Assembly (NCBI GenBank): GCA_012103455.1
Contig: WLWT01000002.1
Span: 434,001-498,000 of the forward strand
Direction: 5' to 3'
Source of the DNA: Gammaproteobacteria bacterium
GTDB taxonomy: Bacteria; Pseudomonadota; Gammaproteobacteria; HK1
Length of the DNA stretch: 64,000 nt
Position numbers and translations under genes: made by a program. The notes under the pieces were generated by a model. It was not told the DNA's origin. It did not search any database and worked only from the letters and a program-made list of their open reading frames with translations. Below are positions 34,033-42,825 of this stretch, piece after piece (within the stretch, counting starts at the first letter, position 1; every line of letters starts with the position of its first letter).

Positions 34033-34130
34033 CCGATGCGCGGCAATGGTGTGTGCACCGCGCGCATGGGCAGTTGCAGCGAACAGCTTGTGGCAAGCTT
34101 GGCCCGGATACAAGTGGGGAGGGTGTACGG

Positions 34131-35063
34131 TTGCCGGACGGTGATGCGCTCAGCGAAACACAGTTAGAAGTGATACCCCCAGAAGTGATACCCCCAGAAG
34201 TGATACCCCCAGAAGTGATACCCACTGGAGCCGCCGCCGGTGCCGAGATCCGCGGTGTTGACTTATCGCGGGTGCTTGATGCGGACCGCTTCGCTGTGAT
34301 CGAGCGGGCGTTCAATGAACACGGTGTCATCTACTTGCGCGATCAGCGCCTGCAACCGGCGGACCAGTTGAGGTTCAGCCGCTATTTCGGTGAATTGGAG
34401 GTGAATTTCAATAGTGATCTCTATGGCGTTGAGGAAGCGCCCGAACTCTTTGCCATCGGCAACGCCGAAAACAATGGACACGAACACAATGGACAAGCTA
34501 TCGCGTTGAAAGGTGTGGGGCAGACCTGGCATAGCGATATGTGTTACGCGGCCCGCCCGCCGCGGGCGACCGTGTTGTACGCATTGGAGGTGCCGAAGCT
34601 GCACGGTCTTACCCTCGGGGACACTTGCTTTGCCAATGCCGCCGCCGCCTGGGATGCCTTGCCGGCGTCCATGCAGGCGCGCGTTGACGGGCTCATGGCG
34701 GTGTTCGATTTTCGTGGCAGGAAGCGGACTAGGCCGGTCAGCCCGCAGACGGTGGCGGCTTATCCGCCGGTGGCGCATCCCATGGTGCGCCACCATCCGT
34801 ACACGGGCCGTAAAAGCCTTTACGTCATGCAAGATGACTGCACCGGTATAGCAGGGGTTGACGCTGACGAAGCGGGCGCGCTCATCGCGGCCTTGGCGGC
34901 GCATATTATTCGCCCGGAGTTTATTTACCGCCACCAGTGGCGGCCTGGTGATTTGCTGATGTGGGATAACTGCACGGTGCAGCATAGGGCTGTGGCTGAT
35001 TACGCCCTGCCGCAACGGCGCTTGTTGCACCGTTCCACCATTGCCGGCTTGCCGCCCGCGTAA
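34131..35063 (+). CDS. TauD/TfdA-family 2OG-Fe(II) dioxygenase
   Basis: From the TTG at 34131, which has GGGAGG 8 bp upstream, this is a 310-residue dioxygenase. The iron site is TWHSDMCYAARPP (His-x-Asp) and the distal His in WDNCTVQHRAVADYALPQRRLLHRSTI, with the 2-oxoglutarate Arg. GAEIRGVDLSRVLDADRF near the N-terminus and HPMVRHHPYTGRKSLYV are family blocks. The frame is open upstream to 33999 but that text is not family-like. The N-terminus contains EVIPP repeated four times, encoded by the 15-bp tandem repeat at 34166-34223. It differs from the dioxygenase at 21619. Confidence 0.88.
   Translation: MPDGDALSETQLEVIPPEVIPPEVIPPEVIPTGAAAGAEIRGVDLSRVLDADRFAVIERAFNEHGVIYLRDQRLQPADQLRFSRYFGELEVNFNSDLYGVEEAPELFAIGNAENNGHEHNGQAIALKGVGQTWHSDMCYAARPPRATVLYALEVPKLHGLTLGDTCFANAAAAWDALPASMQARVDGLMAVFDFRGRKRTRPVSPQTVAAYPPVAHPMVRHHPYTGRKSLYVMQDDCTGIAGVDADEAGALIAALAAHIIRPEFIYRHQWRPGDLLMWDNCTVQHRAVADYALPQRRLLHRSTIAGLPPA
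34166..34223. repeat. 15-bp tandem repeat (nearly four copies) coding EVIPP pentapeptides
   Basis: AGAAGTGATACCCCC repeats exactly three times with a fourth partial copy, in frame in the dioxygenase gene. Each copy contains a GTG that could serve as an alternative start. Confidence 0.95.
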
Positions 35064-35072
35064 GCGCTGGCG

Positions 35073-35130
35073 CCCTAGCGCAGATGAGCCCTAGCGCAGA
35101 TGAGCCGCAGCACAGATGAGCCCTAGCGCG
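35073..35130. repeat. 16-bp tandem repeats at the start of the DUF3592 gene
   Basis: Units of CCCTAGCGCAGATGAG: two exact, one diverged, one partial. The start codon at 35116 and the first codons (SPSA) of the next gene are made from repeat units, so upstream copies offer extra ATGs. Confidence 0.92.
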
Positions 35131-35916
35131 AACCTAAGAGCGGTGTTCAGCCAGGCACCGCCTCGACAGTTCCCCCCTGAAATAGAACGGGCGTTGTTGC
35201 GGGCCGATGGCGCGTGGCGTTTCGGTAGCGCCGTCGCCGCCATCGTGGGTACGCTCGGATTTGTTTTGTTCTTGCCGCTGTCCTTGGTGGACACGTTCCG
35301 ATTGGATATCAACGCGGTGCGCACCTCCGCTGAGGTGGTGTCGTCCGTCTATCAGCAGCGCGCCGTGGCCAATCATGCGTTCATGCGGCGCAAAAAGCTG
35401 TTTCTAGTAACGTTTTCTTATACCGATCACGATGGACGGCGCCAGCGAGCGCAAAGCTTGGCGGCCCGCGACTTAAGACCCGGCGAGAAGGTGGAGGTCG
35501 AGTACCACAACGACACCACTGGCCTGGCGCGGGTGGCCGGTGGCTTCTTCGTGCCCGGCGGTTATTGGGCCGGGGTGTGGGCCATGATATTTCCCGCACT
35601 CGCCATCTTCGGCCGGTGGAATTTCCGCCGCTGGCGCCAGCGGCGCGGGCATTTATTGAAGTTCGGCCTGTTGGCCGCTGGCCGTATCGAGCAGTTGTGG
35701 CAACACGGCCCTAGGGACGGCGGCACCGGTTGGGTGGCGCTTCGATTCAGCGCGGCGGGCAATAGTGTCCAGCATACGCAATCCGTGGATGGACCCGCAC
35801 TCGAGGCGGCCCGGTCGTTGGCGCGGGGGGATGGCCGGCTCACCGTTCTCTATGATGAACGCTTGCCGCGTCACTGTATCGTGCTCGAATTGAATCCTGC
35901 TCTGTTGACTGCTTGA
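35116..35916 (+). CDS. DUF3592-like membrane protein
   Basis: A 266-residue protein with two membrane segments: AVAAIVGTLGFVLFLPLSLV at about 39-58 and YWAGVWAMIFPALAIFG at about 150-166. Between them is a domain with KLFLVTFSYTDHDGRRQRAQSL and VEVEYHNDTTGLARVAGG, the DUF3592-type fold. The second half repeats that pattern more weakly (GWVALRFSAAGNSVQHTQS, LTVLYDERLPRHCIV). The function is unknown. The start lies within a tandem-repeat array and could move. Confidence 0.72.
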   Translation: MSPSANLRAVFSQAPPRQFPPEIERALLRADGAWRFGSAVAAIVGTLGFVLFLPLSLVDTFRLDINAVRTSAEVVSSVYQQRAVANHAFMRRKKLFLVTFSYTDHDGRRQRAQSLAARDLRPGEKVEVEYHNDTTGLARVAGGFFVPGGYWAGVWAMIFPALAIFGRWNFRRWRQRRGHLLKFGLLAAGRIEQLWQHGPRDGGTGWVALRFSAAGNSVQHTQSVDGPALEAARSLARGDGRLTVLYDERLPRHCIVLELNPALLTA

Positions 35917-35931
35917 CCGGTGCTCAGAGCC

Positions 35932-36648
35932 TTAGCCACAGCCCAACTGATCGGCCAGATCGTTGAAGTCTTCAGCTACGATTTCAAAGTCGTGTTCCGC
36001 TTCGAGATCGGTGCTTTGTGCCGGACCGTGTTCCGTGGGCCTGGCGATGAATGCCCGCTGAAAGCCCACTTTTGCGGCTGCCACCAGATCGCTGTTGTGG
36101 GCTGCCGCCAGCAAGCACTGCCCGGGCGGTAAATCCAGTGCCGCCGCGCTGTTGCGGTAAGCATCCGGATGGGGTTTGTACTGGCGCGCCACCTCGGCGC
36201 CCAAGATAACATCCCACGGCAGCCCGCCGCGCTTGGCCATATTCACCAGCAGCGCGATGTTGCCGTTGGACAGGGTGGCGATGATGTAGCGCGTCTTGAG
36301 CCGGGTGAGCCCACTGATCGCATCCGGCCAGGGCCGCAGCCGGTGCCAGACGCGGTTGAGTTGCGCTTTGTCGTCATCGCTCAGATGGGTGACGCCGAAC
36401 CGGGCCAGGACCTCTTCGAGGTTTTGCCGGTGCAACACATCGAGGGGCACGAAGCCGGTCGCGCCACTGCGCACTCGCTCCATGGAGGGTTGGTAGAGGC
36501 CGCGCCAGGCGTCCGCGAACGCCGGCCAATCGACGTCTACGCCCTTGGCCCGCCACACCCGCTCTCCTTCATCAATGATGCTGCTCCGCCAATCGACCAC
36601 GGTGCCGAATACGTCGAAAGTGACCGCGCGGATAGGCTCGCTTGTCAT
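35932..36648 (-). CDS. HAD-superfamily hydrolase, haloacid dehalogenase type II
   Basis: A 238-residue hydrolase. The nucleophile Asp is in VTFDVFGTVVDWRSSI near residue 11, the second motif is IIATLSNGNIALL near 115, and the third and fourth are KPHPDAYRNSAAALDLPPGQCLLAAAHNSDLVAA. This layout is that of L-2-haloacid dehalogenases, though many relatives act on phosphates. The start at 36648 has an AGGAGAG ribosome site; an open frame upstream to 36741 is not family-like. Confidence 0.9.
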   Translation of the reverse strand: MTSEPIRAVTFDVFGTVVDWRSSIIDEGERVWRAKGVDVDWPAFADAWRGLYQPSMERVRSGATGFVPLDVLHRQNLEEVLARFGVTHLSDDDKAQLNRVWHRLRPWPDAISGLTRLKTRYIIATLSNGNIALLVNMAKRGGLPWDVILGAEVARQYKPHPDAYRNSAAALDLPPGQCLLAAAHNSDLVAAAKVGFQRAFIARPTEHGPAQSTDLEAEHDFEIVAEDFNDLADQLGCG

Positions 36649-36860
36649 GGGTGCTCTCCTGGTTTTGGTTGCGGCTGTAATCGTGGCGGGAGCATACCGC
36701 GATGGACGGTGGCAAGTGCGTGTCCGCGTCGTTGCTCCCACCGGCGGGCCGCTTTAGTCATCCTGGCCGCAGCCCGCGTGATGGAAATAGCGCTGGTCTT
36801 AGTGCACTGGCGCCCGCCGCGGGATAGACTCGCCCGGGCACATAATCGGGAGGATGAAGA

Positions 36861-38447
36861 ATGCATTACAAAGCAATCGCGGGCTGGCTAACGACGGCGG
36901 TGGCCGCCAGCGCTCTGTCCGTCGCACCCTTATCGGCGCAAGCCGCGGCATGCGAGAAACAGGGCGGGACCTTGGTGTACGCCGTACGCGGCACCCCGCG
37001 CCACTTAAACCCCGCCGTGCAGTCGGGTATCGCGACGGGGGTGCCTGGCACCCAACTGTTCGCCGCGCCGCTGCGTTTTGACGAGAACTGGAACGCGCAG
37101 CCGTATTTGGCCGAGCGCTGGGAAACGTCGGACGATGGTTTGACCATGACCTTGCATCTGGTCAAAGGCGCCACCTTCCACGATGGTCAACCGATCACGT
37201 CGCAAGACGTGGCTTTTTCCATCGCCACGGTGAAAGCCAATCATCCTTTCAAGACGATGTTCGAACCGGTCGCTGAAGTGCTGACTCCGGATGCGCACAC
37301 GGCGGTTTTGAAGCTGTCCAAACCTCACCCGGCCTTGGAATTGGCGATGTCTTCGCAGCTTTTATCCATTATCCCTAAGCACATTTATGGTGATGGACAC
37401 GATCCGAAAAAACATCCGCGTAATTCCGAAAACTTGGTCGGCTCCGGTGCTTTTAAACTGGTCGAATTCAAACGCGGCGAACACATTATCCTAACGCGCA
37501 ACGAGAACTATTTCCTGCCAGGCAAGCCGTGCCTGGACAAGATCGTCATCCGTATCATCAAGGACAACAACGCCCGCATCATCGCGCTCGATAAAGGCGA
37601 AGTTCACATGGCCGCGTTCGAGGCCGGACCCACCGATATCAACCGCCTGAAGAAAAACAAGAACCTGGAAGTGACCCCGCGCGGTTATTCCGCCATCGGC
37701 CCGATCAACTGGCTAGCATTCAATACGGCACGTAAGCCGATGAGTGACAAGCGGGTACGTCAAGCTATCGCTTACGCGGTCGATCGTAACTTCATCACCC
37801 AAGCACTGCTGCGTGGTACCGCCGAGGTGGCCACCGGGCCGATCGTACCGGGTAGTCCTTATTACAACGGTGAAGTGGCGTTATACGATGTCGATCTGGA
37901 TAAAGCCAACCGGCTTTTGGATGAGGCGGGTTTTCCCAAGGGCAGCGATGGCACGCGCTTTGGCTTGACCGTTGATTACATCCCACCGGTGCAAAAGAGT
38001 CTGGCGGAATATCTGAAACCGCAGCTCAAGAAAATCGGTATCGGCGTTACGGTTCGCGCCGCGCCCGATTTCCCGACCTGGGCTAAGCGGGTCGGTGGCC
38101 ATGACTTCGATATCTCCTGGGATATCGTTTTTAATTGGGGCGATCCGGTGATCGGTGTGCACCGCACCTATCTGTCCACCAATATCCGCAAAGGGGTTAT
38201 CTGGTCGAATACCCAAGGGTATGCCAATCCCGAAGTGGACGAGTTGCTAGACCGAGCCGGGCGCGAGACAGATGTCGAAAAACGCCAAGCTTTGTACGCC
38301 GAGTTCCAGAAAATCGTGGCCGATGAACTGCCCGTTTACTGGACCCATACGTTGCCTTATCACACGATCTACTCGAAGAAGTTGGGCAACCCGCCGCTGA
38401 CCATTTGGGGCACGTCGTCACCGCTGGATTCACTGTACTGGAAGTGA
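36861..38447 (+). CDS. Periplasmic dipeptide/oligopeptide-type substrate-binding protein (SBP_bac_5)
   Basis: A 528-residue binding protein with a Sec signal peptide (AGWLTTAVAASALSVAPLSAQAAA, cleavage likely after AQA near residue 30). Family blocks are YLAERWETSDDGLTMTLHLVKGATFHDGQPITSQDV and AFNTARKPMSDKRVRQAIAYAVDR. It delivers its ligand to the permease encoded just downstream. It heads a four-gene operon (substrate-binding protein, two permeases, fused ATPase). A GGAGG ribosome site precedes the ATG. The ligand may be a peptide, glutathione or an opine, and cannot be told by eye. Confidence 0.93.
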   Translation: MHYKAIAGWLTTAVAASALSVAPLSAQAAACEKQGGTLVYAVRGTPRHLNPAVQSGIATGVPGTQLFAAPLRFDENWNAQPYLAERWETSDDGLTMTLHLVKGATFHDGQPITSQDVAFSIATVKANHPFKTMFEPVAEVLTPDAHTAVLKLSKPHPALELAMSSQLLSIIPKHIYGDGHDPKKHPRNSENLVGSGAFKLVEFKRGEHIILTRNENYFLPGKPCLDKIVIRIIKDNNARIIALDKGEVHMAAFEAGPTDINRLKKNKNLEVTPRGYSAIGPINWLAFNTARKPMSDKRVRQAIAYAVDRNFITQALLRGTAEVATGPIVPGSPYYNGEVALYDVDLDKANRLLDEAGFPKGSDGTRFGLTVDYIPPVQKSLAEYLKPQLKKIGIGVTVRAAPDFPTWAKRVGGHDFDISWDIVFNWGDPVIGVHRTYLSTNIRKGVIWSNTQGYANPEVDELLDRAGRETDVEKRQALYAEFQKIVADELPVYWTHTLPYHTIYSKKLGNPPLTIWGTSSPLDSLYWK

Positions 38448-38458
38448 TAATCGCATAA

Positions 38459-39496
38459 GTGATGGCGGCGCCCGCGGGCGCCGCCGTTCTCTCAAAAGCC
38501 AGCTTCTACACTGTGCAATTCCTAGCCCTGGTTTCTCAGCGGGTGTTCTATGGCCTGGCGTTACTGCTGGCCGTCATCATTCTCAATTTTTTTCTCATTT
38601 ATCTAGCGCCGGGGGATATCGCCGACACCATCGCCGGGGATATGGGCGGGGCGACGGCGGAGGTCATGGCGCAAATTCGCGCCGATTACGGTCTGGACCG
38701 GCCCGTTCTCGAACAACTCGCCGTTTATCTTGGCAAGATGGCGCAGTTGGATTTGGGGCATTCCTTCTTTTTTAACCGGCCCGTGACCGGGCTGATCTAC
38801 GAGCGCTTGCCGGCCACGCTTTTACTGGTGATCACCGCGCAGGTGGTGGCCGTATTGTGCGGCACGGTGCTTGGGATTATCGCCGCGCAAAAACCCAACG
38901 GTTGGTTCAGTCACGCGGTGACGGTCACCGCGCTACTCGGATTCGCCGCGCCCGTGTTTTGGACCGGCTTGATGTTCATCATATTGTTCGCCAGCGTGTT
39001 TCCCCTGTTTCCTGTGGCAGGGATGATGGATGCGTCATTGGAAACCGGGTTCTTCGGCCGGGCGGTGGATGTCGCGCATCATCTGGTGCTGCCGGTGCTG
39101 ACTCTATCGACTATCTTCTTTGCCTCGTATAGCCGTATTGCCAGGGCCAGCATGCTCGATGTGCTGGGTGCCGATTATGTGCGCACCGCCCGCGCCAAGG
39201 GTCTTACTGAGCGGATGGTGGTGTATAAACACGCGCTGCGCAATGCGCTATTGCCGGTGGTGACCATTGCCGGTTTACAGTTCTCGCAGATAGTGTCCGG
39301 CGCGGTGTTGGTGGAAACGGTGTTCAGTTGGCCTGGACTCGGCACGCTCGCGTTGGAGGCGATACTGGGCCGCGATACGCCGACTATTCTAGGCATATTG
39401 TTTTTCTCATCCCTGCTCGTCGTGATCGCCAACATCCTCACCGATCTGACTTATCGAATGGTGGATCCGCGTATCAAGACCGGGGCCGATGTATAA
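38459..39496 (+). CDS. ABC transporter permease, DppB/GsiC type
   Basis: A 345-residue inner-membrane permease with about six membrane segments. The coupling-helix EAA block reads ASMLDVLGADYVRTARAKGLTERMVVYKHALRNALLPV near 225-262. The first segment is YGLALLLAVIILNFFLIYLAPGD. The GTG at 38459 and ATG at 38462 begin inside a perfect 22-bp GC palindrome, so the start may lie slightly further in. It is the second gene of the operon, 11 bp after the binding-protein stop. Confidence 0.92.
   Translation: MMAAPAGAAVLSKASFYTVQFLALVSQRVFYGLALLLAVIILNFFLIYLAPGDIADTIAGDMGGATAEVMAQIRADYGLDRPVLEQLAVYLGKMAQLDLGHSFFFNRPVTGLIYERLPATLLLVITAQVVAVLCGTVLGIIAAQKPNGWFSHAVTVTALLGFAAPVFWTGLMFIILFASVFPLFPVAGMMDASLETGFFGRAVDVAHHLVLPVLTLSTIFFASYSRIARASMLDVLGADYVRTARAKGLTERMVVYKHALRNALLPVVTIAGLQFSQIVSGAVLVETVFSWPGLGTLALEAILGRDTPTILGILFFSSLLVVIANILTDLTYRMVDPRIKTGADV
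38464..38485. terminator. Perfect 22-bp GC palindrome between the binding-protein and permease genes
   Basis: Two 11-base arms (GGCGGCGCCCG and its complement) can form a very stable hairpin 16 bp after the substrate-binding protein stop. Partial termination or RNA protection there would give more binding protein than permease, as in many ABC operons. It overlaps the annotated permease start. Confidence 0.55.
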
Positions 39497-39525
39497 GAGC
39501 GATGAATAAAAGCGATGTATAAGCG

Positions 39526-40407
39526 ATGAGCAACGGCGATCCCCTAGGCGCCCAACTGCCGCCGCCACGGAGCCCGGCTGGCGAAGCCTTGCATATGTTT
39601 TGCCGCAACTATGCGGCCTTGGCCGGTTTGGTGATGTTGATAGCTATTGTCACCGTCACCCTAGTCGGCCCCTATATTTATCCCGTCGATCCTTTCGACA
39701 TCGTGTGGGCGCCGTTGTCTGCACCTGGGGAGGAAGGCTTGTGGATGGGTACGGACTACCTTGGCCGGGATATTCTGGCGGGCATGTTGCACGGCGGCCG
39801 GGCCACCCTCGCCGTCGCTGTATCGGCCGCCAGCATTACCGTGCTCATCGGTATCTCCGTCGGTGCTCTGGCCGGATTTTACCGGGGCTGGGTCGATGAA
39901 GTACTCATGCGGATCACCGAGTTCTTTCAAGTGCTGCCCACTTTGCTGTTCGCCATGGTTTTGGTCGGCTTGTTTGGCGCTTCCCTCGAGATGATCGCCA
40001 TCGCCATAGGGATCGTGAGCTGGACCAGCGTGGCCCGCCTGGCCCGTGCCGAGTTTCTCAAACTGCGCGAATTGGAGTACGTGCGGGCAGCGCGCTCCTT
40101 GGGCGCTTCCAATAGCCGCATCATCTGGCTGGTTATTTTGCCTAACGCGTTGCCGCCGTTGATCGTACAGTCGGCGCTCATCGTCGGTGTGGCGATACTG
40201 TTCGAGGCGGGGCTCAGTTTTCTAGGCTTAGGCGATCCCAATGTCATGAGTTGGGGATTGATGATCGGATCGAACCGCGAATCGATTTTCGACGCCTGGT
40301 GGGGCGTTACTTTTCCCGGCCTTATTATCTTTTTGACCGTGTTGTCCATCAGCCTGATTGGCGACGGCCTCAATGACGCGCTCAATCCCAAGTTGCGGGA
40401 ACGCTAA
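39526..40407 (+). CDS. ABC transporter permease, DppC/GsiD type
   Basis: A 293-residue permease with the N-terminal OppC segment (NYAALAGLVMLIAIVTVTLVGPYIYP), the DYLGRDILAGMLHGGRATLAVA block and the EAA loop FLKLRELEYVRAARSLGASNSRIIWLVILPNALPPL. The end has LGDPNVMSWGLMIG. It pairs with the DppB-type permease to form the membrane channel. The start lies in a short AGCGATG-rich repeat (39497-39530), and the stop abuts the GTG of the ATPase gene. Confidence 0.93.
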   Translation: MSNGDPLGAQLPPPRSPAGEALHMFCRNYAALAGLVMLIAIVTVTLVGPYIYPVDPFDIVWAPLSAPGEEGLWMGTDYLGRDILAGMLHGGRATLAVAVSAASITVLIGISVGALAGFYRGWVDEVLMRITEFFQVLPTLLFAMVLVGLFGASLEMIAIAIGIVSWTSVARLARAEFLKLRELEYVRAARSLGASNSRIIWLVILPNALPPLIVQSALIVGVAILFEAGLSFLGLGDPNVMSWGLMIGSNRESIFDAWWGVTFPGLIIFLTVLSISLIGDGLNDALNPKLRER

Positions 40408-42261
40408 GTGTCCACGCCCGCGCTGCTGTCCGTTGACGACTTGGCCGTTAGCTTCGGTCCGGTCACCGCCGTAGATGGTTTGTCTTTACGCGTTCATGCG
40501 GGCGAAACCTTAGCGGTAGTCGGTGAGTCGGGTTCGGGAAAATCGGTAACGGCACTTTCCATCATGCGGCTGGTGGAAGCCGGTTCGCGGGGCACCATTC
40601 AACGGGGCCGCATTGACTTCACCACTAGAGCCGGTGAGCAGATCGAGCTGACGGCGCTGCCTGAAGCGGATATGCGCCGTATCCGTGGCAATGAAATCTC
40701 GATGATCTTTCAAGAGCCGCTCACCTCTTTGAATCCGGTTTTTAATATCGGTGACCAGATCGCCGAGACCATCATGTTGCATCAGGGACTGGATAAAACG
40801 AGCGCCCGGGCTCGCGCATTGGACATGTTGGAGCGGGTCAGGATCCCCGAGGCGCGCAAGCGGTTGACGGAATACCCCCATCAATTGTCGGGCGGCATGC
40901 GCCAGCGCGTCATGATCGCCATGGCCCTCGCGTGCGATCCGCAGTTGTTGATCGCCGATGAACCCACCACCGCCCTTGATGTGACCATTCAAGCGCAAAT
41001 CCTGCAACTCATGCGGCAATTGCAAGAGGAACTAGGCACCGCCGTTATTTTGATCACGCACGATATGGGCGTTGTCGCTGAAGTGGCCGATCGGGTGACC
41101 GTAATGCACAACGCTAAATTGGTGGAAGAAGGGGCTATTGAGCAAATTTTCTCTGCGCCAAAAAAGCCTTATACACAGGCATTACTGAGTGCGGTGCCTA
41201 AGCTTGGCAGTATGAGAGGGCGCACTAGGCCGGAGAAATTTATTCTAGTGGGCGAGGCGTCCGCGCCCTGCGGCGAGGCGGTTGCCAGCGGCGAGGCGGT
41301 TGCAGGAAACGACGGCCTTCCGGCGCTACCGGATGAGGCCGCCATTCCTATCGTTAAAGTATCCGGACTGAGCAAACGTTTTCCCATCCGCACGGGTGTG
41401 TTCAAGCGCGTGACCGGCTACGTGCATGCAGTGGAATCAGTGTCGTTTCAGATCGCCCCTGGCGAGACGTTGGCCCTAGTGGGGGAGAGCGGTTGCGGTA
41501 AGTCCACCACCGGTAATTTAATCGCGCGGCTTGAAGAGCCTAGCGCTGGGCGCATTGAATTGGACGGGACCGATGTGGCGTCGCTAGGGCACACGCAGAT
41601 GCGCCCGTTTCGCCGTCAATTGCAGATGATTTTCCAAGATCCGTTCGCCTCATTGGACCCACGCAAACCTGCCGGTCATTCGGTGGCAGAGCCATTGCTC
41701 ATTCATGGATTGGGTGATGCCGAGGAGCGCCGGGAGCGGGTGGCGGAATTGTTCAGGCGGGTGGGGTTGTTGCCGGAACACATGGCCCGTTATCCGCATC
41801 AATTCTCCGGCGGCCAACGCCAGCGGATCTGCATCGCCAGAGCACTGACCCTCAACCCCCGCTTGCTCATCGCCGACGAAGCGGTGTCCGCCCTCGATGT
41901 TTCCATTCAGGCACAAGTGATCAACTTGATGTTGGACCTACAGGCCGAACTCGGTTTGAGCTATCTATTTATCTCCCATGATATGGCCGTCGTCGAGCGC
42001 CTGAGCCACCGGGTGGCCGTCATGTACCTCGGGCAAATCGTCGAGATCGGGCCGCGGGAAAAGATCTTCGCCGCGCCGCGCCACTCCTATACGCGCAAGC
42101 TGCTAGCGGCAGTGCCAGTGGCCGATCCGGCAAGCCGTGGACGTGAGCGCCGCTTGTTAACGGGAGAGATACCGAGCCCGATCAAGCCGGTCGGTTATGC
42201 GCCGGAGCTAGTGGAACTGAGCGCTGTGGATAGCGGCCATTATGTGGCCGCGGAGCAATAG
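40408..42261 (+). CDS. Fused dipeptide-type ABC transporter ATPase (DppD-DppF, GsiA-like)
   Basis: A 617-residue protein with two complete ATPase domains. Domain 1 has Walker A GESGSGKS near residue 37, signature LSGGMRQRV near 160 and Walker B LLIADEPTTALD. Domain 2 begins near residue 315 with Walker A GESGCGKS, signature FSGGQRQRI and LLIADEAVSALD. Each is followed by an oligopeptide-type C-terminal extension. The linker contains an in-frame 18-bp duplication (41271-41306) coding GEAVAS. It powers the permease pair upstream. The GTG start directly follows the permease stop. Confidence 0.94.
   Translation: MSTPALLSVDDLAVSFGPVTAVDGLSLRVHAGETLAVVGESGSGKSVTALSIMRLVEAGSRGTIQRGRIDFTTRAGEQIELTALPEADMRRIRGNEISMIFQEPLTSLNPVFNIGDQIAETIMLHQGLDKTSARARALDMLERVRIPEARKRLTEYPHQLSGGMRQRVMIAMALACDPQLLIADEPTTALDVTIQAQILQLMRQLQEELGTAVILITHDMGVVAEVADRVTVMHNAKLVEEGAIEQIFSAPKKPYTQALLSAVPKLGSMRGRTRPEKFILVGEASAPCGEAVASGEAVAGNDGLPALPDEAAIPIVKVSGLSKRFPIRTGVFKRVTGYVHAVESVSFQIAPGETLALVGESGCGKSTTGNLIARLEEPSAGRIELDGTDVASLGHTQMRPFRRQLQMIFQDPFASLDPRKPAGHSVAEPLLIHGLGDAEERRERVAELFRRVGLLPEHMARYPHQFSGGQRQRICIARALTLNPRLLIADEAVSALDVSIQAQVINLMLDLQAELGLSYLFISHDMAVVERLSHRVAVMYLGQIVEIGPREKIFAAPRHSYTRKLLAAVPVADPASRGRERRLLTGEIPSPIKPVGYAPELVELSAVDSGHYVAAEQ
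41271..41306. repeat. 18-bp in-frame tandem duplication in the ATPase linker
   Basis: CGGCGAGGCGGTTGC plus three bases occurs twice with one difference, doubling a GEAVA segment between the two ATPase domains. Confidence 0.9.
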
Positions 42262-42360
42262 ACGTTACGGTGCGGTTGCCGTTGCCGATTTGACTTCTAC
42301 CTTCTAACCAACCAGCGGCTGTGGGGGTCTGAATAGCGTAGCCGGCCCTGCTACACCTTT

Positions 42361-42500
42361 GGGCACCTCTAACAATGCACTTTTTCCGCGATTGCGGCGT
42401 CAGCGCCGTGCTCCAATCCTCAGGTGTCACCTATACACTGCGGTTGCGCGCGCGGTGCTTCCTTGCACTCACGAAACAATGACTATTTTTAGCGGCGCCC
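42361..42500. mobile_element. MITE copy B (140 bp)
   Basis: Left end GGGCACCTCTAACAAT, right end TTTTTAGCGGCGCCC, core shared with the other copies. It lies 99 bp after the transporter ATPase stop and forms the last codons and stop of the neighbouring ATP-grasp pseudogene. Confidence 0.9.
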
Positions 42501-42825
42501 TGTAACATCGCCTAACGTGCGCAATGCAGCCGTCTCCTTCTCCCTTCGCGAGGCTGCTCTTCCAATCGCTTTTGCTATCACTTCCTCAGAGTAGTCTTCT
42601 CCCGTTAGGTTATACACCGTATTCAACCCTCCTGGATTGAGAATATTTACCTCGATAACATAGGGATGAGCTAAATCTACGCCGATAAACATCCCTCCCT
42701 TCTCTGCGACCCTTCGCCCCAGATTTGATAAATTGCCTCTTTCTCGGTCGTCAAGGCCGCATATTTCCGCCAACCCTTCTTGATGCAGGTTTGTACGAAA
42801 GTCTGCGCCCGAAGGGCGGCGTCTA

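Noticed and set aside
33999..34130. Long N-terminal extension of the dioxygenase at 34131
   Set aside because: It is built from the 17-bp repeats and unrelated text. The TTG at 34131 has a proper ribosome site.
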